Under the pieces are notes generated by a model. That model ran no database searches. It was not told the DNA's origin and saw nothing but the letters and a program-made list of their open reading frames with translations. A stretch of DNA of 40,435 bases, taken from contig JAGWBB010000011.1 of NCBI GenBank assembly GCA_021296095.1, positions 1 to 40,435 on the forward strand, in the 5' to 3' direction. Shown here one piece after another: positions 17,698 through 26,241 of the stretch (the first letter of the stretch is position 1; each line of letters begins with the position of its first letter). Position numbers and translations under genes: made by a program. Origin of the DNA: Desulfurellaceae bacterium (lineage in GTDB: Bacteria; Desulfobacterota; Binatia; Bin18).

Positions 17698-18822
17698 CTA
17701 CTTCTTGGCCCACAGGTCGGCATAGCCGGCGATCTCGACCTCGTAGGCTGCCGGCGTCATCTGGAGCGGCTGTTCGGTATCCAGATTGATGGCGACAAAT
17801 TCCAGCCGGGCGTCTTTCTTCCAGTGCTTGACGCTGTTCTCCCACACCCCGGGTTGCGGCCCGTGGTGCAGCCCCTGGGGATTCAGCGAAATCACCCCGT
17901 AGGGCGTGGTGCCGCTCTTGCGACTCAGGGTGAATTCGCCGCTGTGGACGAAAAACACCTCGTCGTAGTCGATATTGCGGTGGTACCAGGGCACCCGCAG
18001 GGCACGCGGGTCGCCCTCAAGCGGACGCGGGGCAAAGGTACAGATCACAAAGCCCGCCGCTTCGAACGTCCCGTGGGCGCTGGGCGGCAGATGCACGCCC
18101 TCGCTCATCAGCGGCCGGAAGTCCTTGACGTTCAGCTTGAACACCGAGTGGCTGCCCTTCCAGCCAACCACGTCGAGCGGACAAAAATCGTAGAAGATGG
18201 ACGTGTGCGCTCCACGGCGTTTAACCCGCAGCTCCCACTCGTCGCGCTGCTCGGTCACCGGTCCGGGCTCAGGCACTTCGATCACGTCATAGTCAAACGG
18301 CGCGTAATGGCCGACACCGGCCCGGTCGGGGAAGCTGATCGGCCCGCGCGACTCGATGATCAGCGAGAAGTTGTCGCGGCTGTCCGGCACGAGGCGATAG
18401 CTCGTGCCTTTGGGAATTACCAGATAGTCGCCCTCGACATACGCCAGCGGCCCAAAATCACTCTGCAACACACCCCGGCCCTTATGGATGAAGTGCACCT
18501 CGTCGCCGTCGCCGTTCCGAAAGCAGTGCGGCATCGGCTCCGAGCGCTGCGAGACGGACAGACTCACGTCGTCGTTGTACAACACCTGGCACGGCTCGCC
18601 GCGCGGATCGTCGCGGTCGGTCGGCACCAGGTCGTAGGCGTGAAAGGCCCGCGGCCGCAGTGGTCCCTCAATCCGCTTCCAGTCGGTCGGCGGATGGGTG
18701 TGATAGAACTGGCTGGCCGGACCAAAGAAGCCCTGCCGGCCGTGCTCCTCTTCGTACAGCCCCTCGGGAATGGCGACGTGGGCCTGTTTGGGAACGGTGC
18801 CTTTTGTGTGTTGGATTTTCAT
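17698..18822 (-). CDS. Homogentisate 1,2-dioxygenase-like cupin protein
   Basis: A 374-residue protein resembling the shorter bacterial homogentisate dioxygenases (ring cleavage of homogentisate to maleylacetoacetate, Fe(II), cytosol). Family-like blocks are QVLYNDDVSLSVSQ, GDGDEVHFIHKGRGVLQSDFG, GDYLVIPKGTSYRL, and the metal region VPWYHRNIDYDEVFF (H281, E288) with GLHHGPQPG (H319/H320). The classical H-x5-E spacing is one residue longer here (H-x6-E), so the substrate may differ. AGGAGG precedes the ATG, 10 bases after the luciferase-like gene stop. Co-transcription with that gene is likely. Maleylacetoacetate isomerase and fumarylacetoacetase are not next to it. Confidence 0.8.
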   Translation of the reverse strand: MKIQHTKGTVPKQAHVAIPEGLYEEEHGRQGFFGPASQFYHTHPPTDWKRIEGPLRPRAFHAYDLVPTDRDDPRGEPCQVLYNDDVSLSVSQRSEPMPHCFRNGDGDEVHFIHKGRGVLQSDFGPLAYVEGDYLVIPKGTSYRLVPDSRDNFSLIIESRGPISFPDRAGVGHYAPFDYDVIEVPEPGPVTEQRDEWELRVKRRGAHTSIFYDFCPLDVVGWKGSHSVFKLNVKDFRPLMSEGVHLPPSAHGTFEAAGFVICTFAPRPLEGDPRALRVPWYHRNIDYDEVFFVHSGEFTLSRKSGTTPYGVISLNPQGLHHGPQPGVWENSVKHWKKDARLEFVAINLDTEQPLQMTPAAYEVEIAGYADLWAKK

Positions 18823-18832
18823 GCTGCCCTCC

Positions 18833-19876
18833 TCATATGTGCGGCAGGACGTGTTTGCCGAAGCGATCCAGCGAGGCCAGGATCTGCTGCCGGGGCAGAC
18901 CGCCGAAGTCGGCCAACAGGCTCACATTGGTGATGCCCGAGGCTTTGATCTGCCGAATGCGCTCGATACACTGCTCGGGATCGCCAAAGAGCACGCGCTG
19001 GGGATATAGATAGTTCTCGTAATCCATGGCCTCGAAGCCTTTGCGCAGATTTTTATAGGCCGCGTACTGATCGGAGTAGGCCGACTCGGGGTTGGCCGCC
19101 TGAACCGATTCGAGGTAGCGCATCATCGCCGCCTGTGGCTCGTGCTTGGCCTTGTCGGGCGTTTCGCCGCAGTAGAAATGGTACACGCCCAGGACTTCGG
19201 CGGCGTCGGTATGGCCGTGGGCGGTGCGCGTGTCACGAAACAGCTTGATTCGGCCGACCAGGGCTTCGGGCTGGGCGGCGGCGTAGGGCACGACCATGAG
19301 GTGATAGCCCTGCTTGCCGGTCCATTCAAACGATTCCGGGGTGAAGATGCACGCTACATACACGGGCGGCGGTTTCTGGACCGGTTTGGGCAGGACTTGC
19401 AGATCGGTGACCGTACGGAATTTTCCCTGGTAGGAAAACCGGGGCTCGGTCCAGGCTTTCATGATGATGTCGTGGGCCTCCTCAAACAGCCGCCGACTAT
19501 CGCCCATATCGCGCTCAAAGGCGTCAAACTCGCCCCGTTGAAAGCCGCGGCCAATCCCAAACTCCAGCCGCCCGCCCGACAGGCAGTCGAGCATGGCGAA
19601 TTCCTCGGCAATCCGAATCGGGTCTTGCAGCGTCAGCAGGGCGATGCCGGAACCGATACGGATGTTTGTAGTCCGCTGGGCCACGGCCGTGCCCAGGACC
19701 GGCACCGACGGGATATGGCCGCCGTAGTGGTAAAAATGGTGCTCGGCAAACCACACCGAATGAAAGCCGTACTCCTCGGCCTTATCGGTTTCGAGCAGCA
19801 TGTTCTGGTAGAACTCGTACTCGCTGGCGTGCAGCTGGGGAAAAAAGCTGGGGAGGTGAAAGAGTGAAATTTTCAT
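18833..19876 (-). CDS. LLM-class (luciferase-like) flavin-dependent oxidoreductase
   Basis: 347 residues from ATG 19876 (MKISLFHLPSFFPQLHASEY), chosen because GGGAG lies six bases upstream and the family start matches; the frame is open further upstream to 19951. TIM-barrel blocks of the bacterial luciferase family are YGFHSVWFAEHHFYHYGG, TTNIRIGSGIALLTLQDPIRIAEEFAMLD, GGRLEFGIGRGFQRGEFDAF and the C-terminal GDPEQCIERIRQIKASGITN. These enzymes use reduced flavin and O2 to oxidise organic substrates; this substrate is unknown. It lies between an aminotransferase gene and a homogentisate-dioxygenase-like gene, all on one strand. Confidence 0.9.
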   Translation of the reverse strand: MKISLFHLPSFFPQLHASEYEFYQNMLLETDKAEEYGFHSVWFAEHHFYHYGGHIPSVPVLGTAVAQRTTNIRIGSGIALLTLQDPIRIAEEFAMLDCLSGGRLEFGIGRGFQRGEFDAFERDMGDSRRLFEEAHDIIMKAWTEPRFSYQGKFRTVTDLQVLPKPVQKPPPVYVACIFTPESFEWTGKQGYHLMVVPYAAAQPEALVGRIKLFRDTRTAHGHTDAAEVLGVYHFYCGETPDKAKHEPQAAMMRYLESVQAANPESAYSDQYAAYKNLRKGFEAMDYENYLYPQRVLFGDPEQCIERIRQIKASGITNVSLLADFGGLPRQQILASLDRFGKHVLPHI

Positions 19877-19940
19877 GCTGTCTCCCTGGGTCTGGGCTGG
19901 GCCTGTGCTAAACGATGATCTCTTCCTGATGCAGTGGTCA

Positions 19941-21062
19941 TTAACGTTCACCTTTGTCGGTCTCGGTTAGAAACTGGCGCATGGTGGCCAGCAGCTGATC
20001 GATCTCCTCGTCACTGCCAATCGAAATGCGCACGCAGTCGCTCAGCTCGGGTTCGGAAAAATAGCGGACCAGAATCCGCCGCGCTTTCAGCCGCTCGTAC
20101 AGCGGCTGCTGGCTGACCCCGCGCCGACGCGCCACCACAAAATTCGCCTGCGAGGGGGAGACGTCATAGCCGAGGTCGTGGAGGGCCGCGCTTAGCCGTG
20201 CGCGCGTGGCCCGGATCTTGGCCACATTGGTCCGCATCCAGCCGTAGTCTTCGAGCGCCGCCACCGCCGCCACTATGCTCAGACGGTTCATGTTGTACGA
20301 ATCCTTGACCTTCATCAGCTCGCCAAGCAGCTCGGGGTGGCCAAAGGCCAGACCGATCCGCAGCCCGGCCAGAGAAAACGACTTGGACAGGGTGCGCAGA
20401 ATCACTACCTGGGGATAACGGGCCAGCAGCGGCAGGGCGGTGTGGTGGGCAAAATCCACATACGCCTCGTCAACCACGAGCAGCCCCGGGGTCTGTCGGG
20501 CCAACTCCTCGAGCTGCTCCAGGGGCGTGAAATTGCCGAACGGCGCATTCGGGTTGGCGACAAAGATGAGCTTGGCCCGGCTCTCGACCAGGGCCTGGAG
20601 CGGCAGGGAAAAATCCGCGGGCCAAGGTACATGCACAGCCCGGCCGTCCTGCATGGCCACCAGGATATCGTACAGGCTATAGGTCGGGACCGGATAGGCG
20701 ACCCGGTCACCCGGGTCGATACAGGTACGCATCAGCATGGTCAGCAGGTCGTCCGAGCCGTTGCCGACCAGGACCTGATCCGGCTCCAGGCCGTACACCT
20801 CGGCCGCCTTGCGCCGCACGTCTTCGGCACTGGGACTCGGATAGATGCGCAGCTGGTGGCCGGGCGCGCTTTGGCGGGAGGAATCGTCACCGACCGCCCG
20901 TTGCAGGGCGCGCACGACGTGGGGCGACGGCGGATAGGGGTTCTCGTTGGAATTGATCTTGATGTAGCGGTCCAACTCCCGGGGCTGTTCGCCGGGCACA
21001 TAGCCGTGCATGCGGCGGACGGCCGGCCGCACGACCGCAAAGCGGGAAAACGGCTGCTGCAT
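19941..21062 (-). CDS. hisC: Histidinol-phosphate aminotransferase (HisC-type class II PLP aminotransferase)
   Basis: A 373-residue fold-type I aminotransferase. Visible: IKINSNENPYPPSPHVVRAL, GNGSDDLLTMLMRT, ANPNAPFGNF, VDEAYVDFA, and the PLP lysine in RTLSKSFSLAGLRIG, with RISIGSDEEIDQLL near the end. HisC converts imidazole-acetol phosphate to histidinol phosphate, but close relatives transaminate aromatic amino acids. No other his genes lie nearby, and the next genes downstream are a luciferase-like oxidase and a homogentisate-dioxygenase-like protein. An aromatic aminotransferase role is therefore an open alternative. Confidence 0.85.
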   Translation of the reverse strand: MQQPFSRFAVVRPAVRRMHGYVPGEQPRELDRYIKINSNENPYPPSPHVVRALQRAVGDDSSRQSAPGHQLRIYPSPSAEDVRRKAAEVYGLEPDQVLVGNGSDDLLTMLMRTCIDPGDRVAYPVPTYSLYDILVAMQDGRAVHVPWPADFSLPLQALVESRAKLIFVANPNAPFGNFTPLEQLEELARQTPGLLVVDEAYVDFAHHTALPLLARYPQVVILRTLSKSFSLAGLRIGLAFGHPELLGELMKVKDSYNMNRLSIVAAVAALEDYGWMRTNVAKIRATRARLSAALHDLGYDVSPSQANFVVARRRGVSQQPLYERLKARRILVRYFSEPELSDCVRISIGSDEEIDQLLATMRQFLTETDKGER

Positions 21063-21226
21063 GGCCTCTTCCTATAGCCGACTTCCGAGGGCGAGAGAAG
21101 GGATGTCGATAGCTCTGTGTGTCGGGAACGGCCTATGCGCCGACCGGTGTCTGTCTTAATTCTGACGCAAACTCCCTGGTAGGCTCATGCGCCTGAGAAA
21201 TGGGCACGGGAGCGCAGAAGGGACAC

Positions 21227-21922
21227 ATGAAGGAGAAGATCACAAAAGCCGATCAATCTGACAGGACTCGGACCGCTCTCCTGACCAGCGCCCGTGAGCT
21301 GTTTGGCAAGCAGGGGTATGTCAACACGTCCACCGAAGAGATTGTTCGGGAGACTGGAGTGACCAGAGGCGCGATGTATTATCACTTTCGCAGCAAAGCC
21401 GACCTCTTCCAGGCCGTTTTTATCGAGGTTGAAGGCCTTATGCAGCGAACAATTGTTCAGAGAGTGATAGAGGCCGAGGGCGATACCTGGCAGCGTATGG
21501 TGCTTGGCTCCCGCGCCTTCTTTAAACTCTGCACCAAGCCTGACATTCAGCGTATTCTCTACGTTGATGGCCCAGCCGTCTTAAACAAAGACGCCTGGCA
21601 GACTCTGGGCATTGAGGGTGGGAGAAATATTATCCGACAGAATTTACGGATATTGATGGATCATGGCTACATCGAAAAGCAGCCGCTTGAAGCGCTGACA
21701 CACCTGTGGTCTGGGGTCTACTCCGAATCGGCTTTATACATCGCCCGCGCGGAGGATAAGGAAGCAGCCCTGGCAGAAGCAGAACGGTGTGTGGCGCAGT
21801 TGGCCAACGGGCTGCGGCTCCAAGCCCAGGTTGCGCGCAGCCGTAAGAGACTACTCCGAGAGCCAGACGACTCGCCCAGAGCAGCCCTGGCTCTCCCCGC
21901 CTATGGCGGCCTGTGTGTTTGA
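21227..21922 (+). CDS. TetR/AcrR family transcriptional regulator
   Basis: About 231 residues from ATG 21227 (MKEKITKADQSDRTRTALLT; AAGGGA just upstream). An in-frame ATG at 21200 is possible. Residues about 15-60 form a TetR DNA-binding domain: ARELFGKQGYVNTSTEEIVRETGVTRGAMYYHFRSKADLFQAVF. The rest is a helical ligand-binding domain with no recognised family. It is divergent from hisC and directly upstream of, and co-oriented with, the hydrolase and luciferase-like genes. It probably represses them and perhaps itself. A perfect 9+9 inverted repeat lies between this gene and the hydrolase. Confidence 0.93.
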   Translation: MKEKITKADQSDRTRTALLTSARELFGKQGYVNTSTEEIVRETGVTRGAMYYHFRSKADLFQAVFIEVEGLMQRTIVQRVIEAEGDTWQRMVLGSRAFFKLCTKPDIQRILYVDGPAVLNKDAWQTLGIEGGRNIIRQNLRILMDHGYIEKQPLEALTHLWSGVYSESALYIARAEDKEAALAEAERCVAQLANGLRLQAQVARSRKRLLREPDDSPRAALALPAYGGLCV

Positions 21923-22026
21923 TACCATCATTCTACCGCGTTACTATTCGAGCTCGGTCTCGTTCGGGTTCTGACACTCTCTTTTCCAAGAGGAGACCCA
22001 GAGGTTCCATACTGACCCACTCCCAT

Positions 22027-22053
22027 CCTGTGTGCGAGTTGACAGCACACAGG
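22027..22053 (+). promoter_or_regulatory. 27-base inverted repeat over a TTGACA element; candidate TetR operator
   Basis: Half-sites CCTGTGTGC (22027-22035) and GCACACAGG (22045-22053) are perfect inverted repeats with a nine-base spacer. The spacer ends in TTGACA (22039-22044), a consensus -35 hexamer. A consensus-like -10 (TATAGT, 22078-22083) lies further down but at non-ideal distance from TTGACA. The site precedes the hydrolase start at 22108 and follows the TetR gene. Repression of the hydrolase operon by that protein is inferred. A single similar half-site (CTGTGTGTC) lies at about 21114-21122 upstream of tetR. Confidence 0.6.
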
Positions 22054-22107
22054 GCCATTTGCTACTCAAAAAGGCGCTATAGTGAGAGAGAGAAGGAGGA
22101 AAGATCA

Positions 22108-22893
22108 TTGGCAAACTGGACCGAAACAACGGTCAATGTCGGCGGCACCGACGTTGCTCTCGTCAGAGGTGGCTCCGGCAAACCTCTTTTTATGCTCCAC
22201 GATGAGCTTGGCTTTCCCGGCTGGGTCACATGGAACGACGCCCTGGCTGAGGAGCGTGAGTTTTTGATTCCTCTCCAACCGGGCTACGGCAAGACCCCCC
22301 GCGTGGACTGGATCCGCACCTACCGTGACCTGGGCGGTTTCTACGCCCGCATGATCCGGGAAATGAACCTGGGTCCGATTGATGCTATTGCCTTTTCCGC
22401 AGGTGGCTATGCGGCCGCCGAGATGGCTGCGGCCGACCCCGCCATGTTCGAGCGGCTGGTCCTGGTCGCGCCCATGGGCATCAGGCCCGAAGAGGGCGAA
22501 ATCGCCGACATCTTCCCGCTGACCATCCGCACCCATATGCGGGCGACGGTTGCCGATATCAACACGCCCGAGTTCGGGGACATCTACGGCGGCGAAATGA
22601 CCCCGGACCAGTTTGAGGCGTTTGAGGACGCCCGGGCGGAAGCCGCCCGGATCGGCTGGGAGCCGTACATGCACAACCCCAGCCTGCCCCATCTGCTGGA
22701 GGGGGCCAAAGGCTTGTCGGCCCTGCTGGTCCGGGGTAGTGCCGACGCCATTGTCCCCAAAGGCTGTATTGATTCGTACAAGAAAGTCATTGACCACGCT
22801 CAGGTCGCCACCATCCAGGGGGTGGGCCACCGACCGGAGATCGAGAACTCGGCCGAGTTTATCCGCATCGTCAGAGACTACCTGACCTCGTAG
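22108..22893 (+). CDS. Alpha/beta hydrolase
   Basis: A 261-residue protein starting at TTG 22108 (LANWTETTVNVGGTDVALVR). An AGGAGG eight bases upstream supports this start; the frame is open back to 21913, but the extra residues do not look like hydrolase sequence. The alpha/beta hydrolase fold shows an oxyanion strand (GGSGKPLFMLHDELG), nucleophile serine in AFSAGG (an A-x-S-x-G-G variant of GxSxG), an acid in GSADAIVP and histidine in GVGHRPE. The substrate is unknown; it may hydrolyse a ring-cleavage product or an ester. The luciferase-like gene starts 17 bases downstream, so the two are probably co-transcribed. Confidence 0.88.
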   Translation: MANWTETTVNVGGTDVALVRGGSGKPLFMLHDELGFPGWVTWNDALAEEREFLIPLQPGYGKTPRVDWIRTYRDLGGFYARMIREMNLGPIDAIAFSAGGYAAAEMAAADPAMFERLVLVAPMGIRPEEGEIADIFPLTIRTHMRATVADINTPEFGDIYGGEMTPDQFEAFEDARAEAARIGWEPYMHNPSLPHLLEGAKGLSALLVRGSADAIVPKGCIDSYKKVIDHAQVATIQGVGHRPEIENSAEFIRIVRDYLTS

Positions 22894-22910
22894 ACCTGCA
22901 AGAGGGAGCC

Positions 22911-24242
22911 ATGAAACTCGCCTATTTCACCGAACGGCCGTACCGCTGGATCGACGAGGACGAGGTTCTGAAAAACAAGGCCTTTTTTGCCCTGTCGAAC
23001 CGGCACTTCGATCATCACAAGGCGGCCGACGACTATAACTACTTCCTGGACGAATACTGCTACGCCGAGGAACTGGGCTTTGACGCAGTAGCTCTCAACG
23101 AACATCACGGCAACCCGTTCTGCATGGGCAGCGTGATGAACGTCGAGGCGTCCATCCTGGCCCGCATCACCAACAAGGTCAAAATCGTCCTCATCGGCAA
23201 CCCCCTGCCGGTCATCAAACACCCGCTGCGCATGGCTGAGGAACTGGCCGAGATCGACCTCATCTCGCGCGGGCGGCTGGTGACGGGCTGGGTACGCGGG
23301 GCGGGCAGCGAGCAGTTCTTCAACAATGCCAACCCGGCCTACAACCGCGAAATGTTCAATGAGGCGCACGACTTCATCGTCCAAGCCTGGACCAAGCCCG
23401 GTCCGTGGCGCTACGAGGGCAAGCACTTCCACTACCGGCACGTCAACCCGTGGGCCCTGCCCTACCAGAAACCCCACCCCCAGATGTGGATTCCGGGCGT
23501 CCTGAGCCCGGAGACGGTACGCTGGTGCGCCCAACACCGCTACCCCTATATCGGCCTTGGCACCGCGCTCGGTCCGACCTGCGACCTGTGGGATATGTAT
23601 GCCGACGAGGCGGCCAAACTCGGCTACCAGGCCGGTCCGGAGAACTTCGGCTATCTGATTCCGAGCTTCGTGGCCGAAACGGACGAAAAAGCCCAGGAGC
23701 TGGGCAGAAATTTCGTGTACGGCGGGGGGCAAAACGCCTTTTCCCGGCCCGAGCATACCCTGCCGCCGGGCTACAACTCCAAGGGCGCGATCAAGATGCT
23801 GGCCCGCCATCCGGGCGGCAGCTGGCTGGGCGTCAACCCCGACAAGCTGCGTGAGTCCAAAGACGGCGAACTGCGGCCGGAGACCGACTATGACGTGGTC
23901 CGCAAAAAGCTCTTGTCCGGCTACCAGAAGGTGCAGAACAACCATCAGCTGATTATCGGCTCGCCCAAGACCGTGATCCCCAAGCTGAAACTGCTGTTGC
24001 AGATTCTGCGACCTGGTGTGTTCGTGTTCTTTAATGTCCAGGGCACGGTCAGCAACGAAGATCGGCTGACCAGCATGCGGCTGATCGCCAATGAGGTCAT
24101 GCCCGAGCTGCGGGAGTACGCCAAAGAAATCGACCTGCCCGATTCATACCAACGCACGCCGGGCTCGGTCGCCCTGCAATCGGGTGTCTCCCCGGCTCCG
24201 GTCTCCGACCGGGGACCGCTGGAGGAGTTAGGTTTGCGCTAA
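22911..24242 (+). CDS. LLM-class (luciferase-like) flavin-dependent monooxygenase
   Basis: A 443-residue protein with luciferase-family TIM-barrel motifs: MKLAYFTERPYRW, AEELGFDAVALNEHHGNPFCMG, ITNKVKIVLIGNPLPVIKHPLRMAEELAEIDLISRGRLVTGWVRG, and the long insertion and C-terminal segment LIIGSPKTVIPKLKLLLQ. It is longer than the first copy (443 versus 347) and only distantly similar, so they are different subfamilies and not a LuxA/LuxB pair. The SD AGGGAG is close to the ATG. Together with the upstream hydrolase it forms a small TetR-linked catabolic operon. The substrate is unknown. Confidence 0.9.
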   Translation: MKLAYFTERPYRWIDEDEVLKNKAFFALSNRHFDHHKAADDYNYFLDEYCYAEELGFDAVALNEHHGNPFCMGSVMNVEASILARITNKVKIVLIGNPLPVIKHPLRMAEELAEIDLISRGRLVTGWVRGAGSEQFFNNANPAYNREMFNEAHDFIVQAWTKPGPWRYEGKHFHYRHVNPWALPYQKPHPQMWIPGVLSPETVRWCAQHRYPYIGLGTALGPTCDLWDMYADEAAKLGYQAGPENFGYLIPSFVAETDEKAQELGRNFVYGGGQNAFSRPEHTLPPGYNSKGAIKMLARHPGGSWLGVNPDKLRESKDGELRPETDYDVVRKKLLSGYQKVQNNHQLIIGSPKTVIPKLKLLLQILRPGVFVFFNVQGTVSNEDRLTSMRLIANEVMPELREYAKEIDLPDSYQRTPGSVALQSGVSPAPVSDRGPLEELGLR

Positions 24243-24295
24243 GCCCAGCCATACTGTGTGGCCAGGTGGACGTGGATGGTCATGGAGGAGGAGTC

Positions 24296-26089
24296 ATGCA
24301 GTCGGTGAACATTCTGCGGGTTGTAATCGGAACCCTGTTCGGAATCGTGCTCGTCCTGCCGCCCGGTGGACTCCGGGCCGCGCAGACGGCGAGCGTCGCT
24401 CACCCCTTTCCCTACCCGCCGGCCCTCAGGCCACAGGTCGAGTTCTGGCAACGGGTGTTCACCACCTCGAGACAGACGGTCATTCTGCACGACAACGTTC
24501 ACATGATAGTCTATAAGGAGCTGGACTTTCAGCCCTTGTATGAGGCGCATGCGGACCGGCAGCGCACCCTCGCCCGGCTGAGAAAACAGCGCGTCGAGCG
24601 CGAGATCAGACACATTCGGACGACCCTGCGCAAGCTGCACCGCGCGAACAGGACTACCCGGCTGACGGCCGAAGAACGCCGGATTAAGCGGCTGTTCAGC
24701 GACATCCCCGGCTCCAGGAAGTTTCTCCGCGCCGCAGCCGAGGGCCGGGTTCGGTCGCAAACCGGGATCGGCGAAAAATTTCGGCAGGGCATCCAGATTT
24801 CGGGGCGCTATCTGGACGAGATGGAGGCGATTTTCCGCCAGGCCGGCCTGCCGGTTGAGTTGACCCGTCTGCCGCTGGTCGAATCCACGTTCAATATCAA
24901 CGCCTACTCAAAAGCCGGCGCGGCCGGGGTGTGGCAGTTCATCCGCTCGACCGGGCGGCTGTTCATGCGGGTCGATGGGCTGATTGACGAGCGGCGCGAC
25001 CCGCTCCTGTCCGCCCAAGCGGCGGCCAAGCTGCTCAAAGCGAACTACGACAGACTCGGCACCTGGCCGCTGGCCATTACCGCCTACAACCACGGTCAAG
25101 CCGGCATGGTCAGAGCGGTCAGAAAGCTCGGCACCACCGATATTGCCCGTATTATCCGTTCCTACAAAAGCCGCCGCTTCGGTTTTGCCTCGCGCAACTT
25201 TTATCCCGAATTTCTGGCCGCCCTCGAAGTCGAGAAAAACGCGACCGCCTACTTTGGTGAAATCAAGCGCGACGCCCCGTTTCGCTACGACGAGGTCGCC
25301 CTGGACGGCTATCTGTCGCTGGGCGTTGCGGCCCGCTGCGCCAACATTTCGACCGAGCGGCTGATTGAGTTCAACCCCGCCCTGGGCAGGTCTATCCGTC
25401 GGGGCAGGCGCTTCATCCCCAGCGGCTACCGGCTGCGTCTCCCGGATGGCACGGCCGACTATTTTCGCCGCCAGTATGCGGCCCTGGATATCAACTCGCA
25501 TACCGTGCAGCCCGGCCAGACCCTGGACATCATCGCCCAGCGCTACAGGACCAGCGTCAAGGCCCTGCAAGAGCTGAACCATATCCCGAATGTCAATTTC
25601 ATCCGGGTCGGCCAGCGCCTGCGGCTGCCCCACACCAAGGCGCCGACTGTCGTGGCCCAGGCGCCCGCCGCCCCAGCTCCGTCCCAACCCACGCCGCCTG
25701 AAGCCGCCCCCGAGCTACCGACTACCGTTGTCCAGGCACCCGTCGCCCCAGCTCCGTCCCACACGCCTCAACCCGAATCCAGCCGTTCAGACTACGCCCA
25801 TACGGTCCAGCACGGTCAAACCCTGGGCACGATCGCCCAGCGCTATCAGACCACCGTTGCCACCCTCAAGAAACTCAACGGCATTGAGCGGGTGAACTTC
25901 ATTCGTCCCGGCCAGCAACTCCGCCTGCCCGGCAGCTACGCGACCCATACGGTCCAGCGCGGCCAGACCCTGGACACGATTGCCAAACGCTACGGGACGA
26001 CCGCGGGCGTGCTCAAGCGCCTCAACGGGGTGAAGAACCCCCGTCTGCTGCGGATCGGCCAGACCTTATACATCCCCCTGAGTTATTGA
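24296..26089 (+). CDS. mltD: MltD-like membrane-bound lytic murein transglycosylase with LysM repeats
   Basis: 597 residues from ATG 24296 (AGGAGGAG just upstream; a GTG at 24266 is in frame). An N-terminal signal or anchor (NILRVVIGTLFGIVLVLP) is followed by an alpha-helical basic region, then the SLT catalytic domain with glutamate in LPLVESTFN and the motifs SKAGAAGVWQFI and ITAYNHGQAGM. A linker leads to LysM 1 (HTVQPGQTLDIIAQRY), a Pro/Ala-rich spacer, LysM 2 (HTVQHGQTLGTIAQRY) and LysM 3 (HTVQRGQTLDTIAKRY). The enzyme cleaves peptidoglycan glycan strands to 1,6-anhydro ends in the periplasm, and LysM binds the glycan. No lipobox cysteine is evident, unlike E. coli MltD. Confidence 0.92.
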   Translation: MQSVNILRVVIGTLFGIVLVLPPGGLRAAQTASVAHPFPYPPALRPQVEFWQRVFTTSRQTVILHDNVHMIVYKELDFQPLYEAHADRQRTLARLRKQRVEREIRHIRTTLRKLHRANRTTRLTAEERRIKRLFSDIPGSRKFLRAAAEGRVRSQTGIGEKFRQGIQISGRYLDEMEAIFRQAGLPVELTRLPLVESTFNINAYSKAGAAGVWQFIRSTGRLFMRVDGLIDERRDPLLSAQAAAKLLKANYDRLGTWPLAITAYNHGQAGMVRAVRKLGTTDIARIIRSYKSRRFGFASRNFYPEFLAALEVEKNATAYFGEIKRDAPFRYDEVALDGYLSLGVAARCANISTERLIEFNPALGRSIRRGRRFIPSGYRLRLPDGTADYFRRQYAALDINSHTVQPGQTLDIIAQRYRTSVKALQELNHIPNVNFIRVGQRLRLPHTKAPTVVAQAPAAPAPSQPTPPEAAPELPTTVVQAPVAPAPSHTPQPESSRSDYAHTVQHGQTLGTIAQRYQTTVATLKKLNGIERVNFIRPGQQLRLPGSYATHTVQRGQTLDTIAKRYGTTAGVLKRLNGVKNPRLLRIGQTLYIPLSY

Positions 26090-26095
26090 CCGACA

Positions 26096-26136
26096 GCGTC
26101 CCACGCTGGGACGCGCAGGGCATTCCTCTGCTTTTT
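26096..26136 (+). terminator. Double hairpin terminator after mltD
   Basis: Seven bases after the mltD stop a perfect 8-bp hairpin (GCGTCCCA-CGC-TGGGACGC) is followed directly by a second 6-bp stem (GCAGGG-CATTC-CTCTGC, one G-T pair) and T5 at 26132-26136. The second hairpin plus T-run fits an intrinsic terminator. It separates mltD from the tetrapyrrole operon. Confidence 0.65.
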
Positions 26137-26156
26137 CGGCTGTGCTAGCGTTCCGG

Positions 26157-26208
26157 CAAGGCGGTTGATGATTCTCTCCCCTGTGAGCGGTCATCATCAA
26201 CCGCCTTG
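26157..26208. repeat. 15-bp perfect inverted repeat in the leader of the tetrapyrrole operon
   Basis: CAAGGCGGTTGATGA (26157-26171) and its exact complement TCATCAACCGCCTTG (26194-26208) flank a 22-base loop. Two further G-T pairs can extend the stem. No T-run follows, so it is not a standard terminator. It lies 33 bases before the ATG of the siroheme gene and could be an attenuator, a protein-binding site or a small palindromic element. Confidence 0.7.
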
Positions 26209-26241
26209 TTGGCCGAGCCCTTTGGGCCGGACACGAACGCT

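Noticed and set aside
18833-24242. The two luciferase-like genes as a LuxA/LuxB pair
   Set aside because: They lie on opposite strands, differ in length (347 and 443) and belong to different subfamilies. No fatty-acid reductase genes are present.
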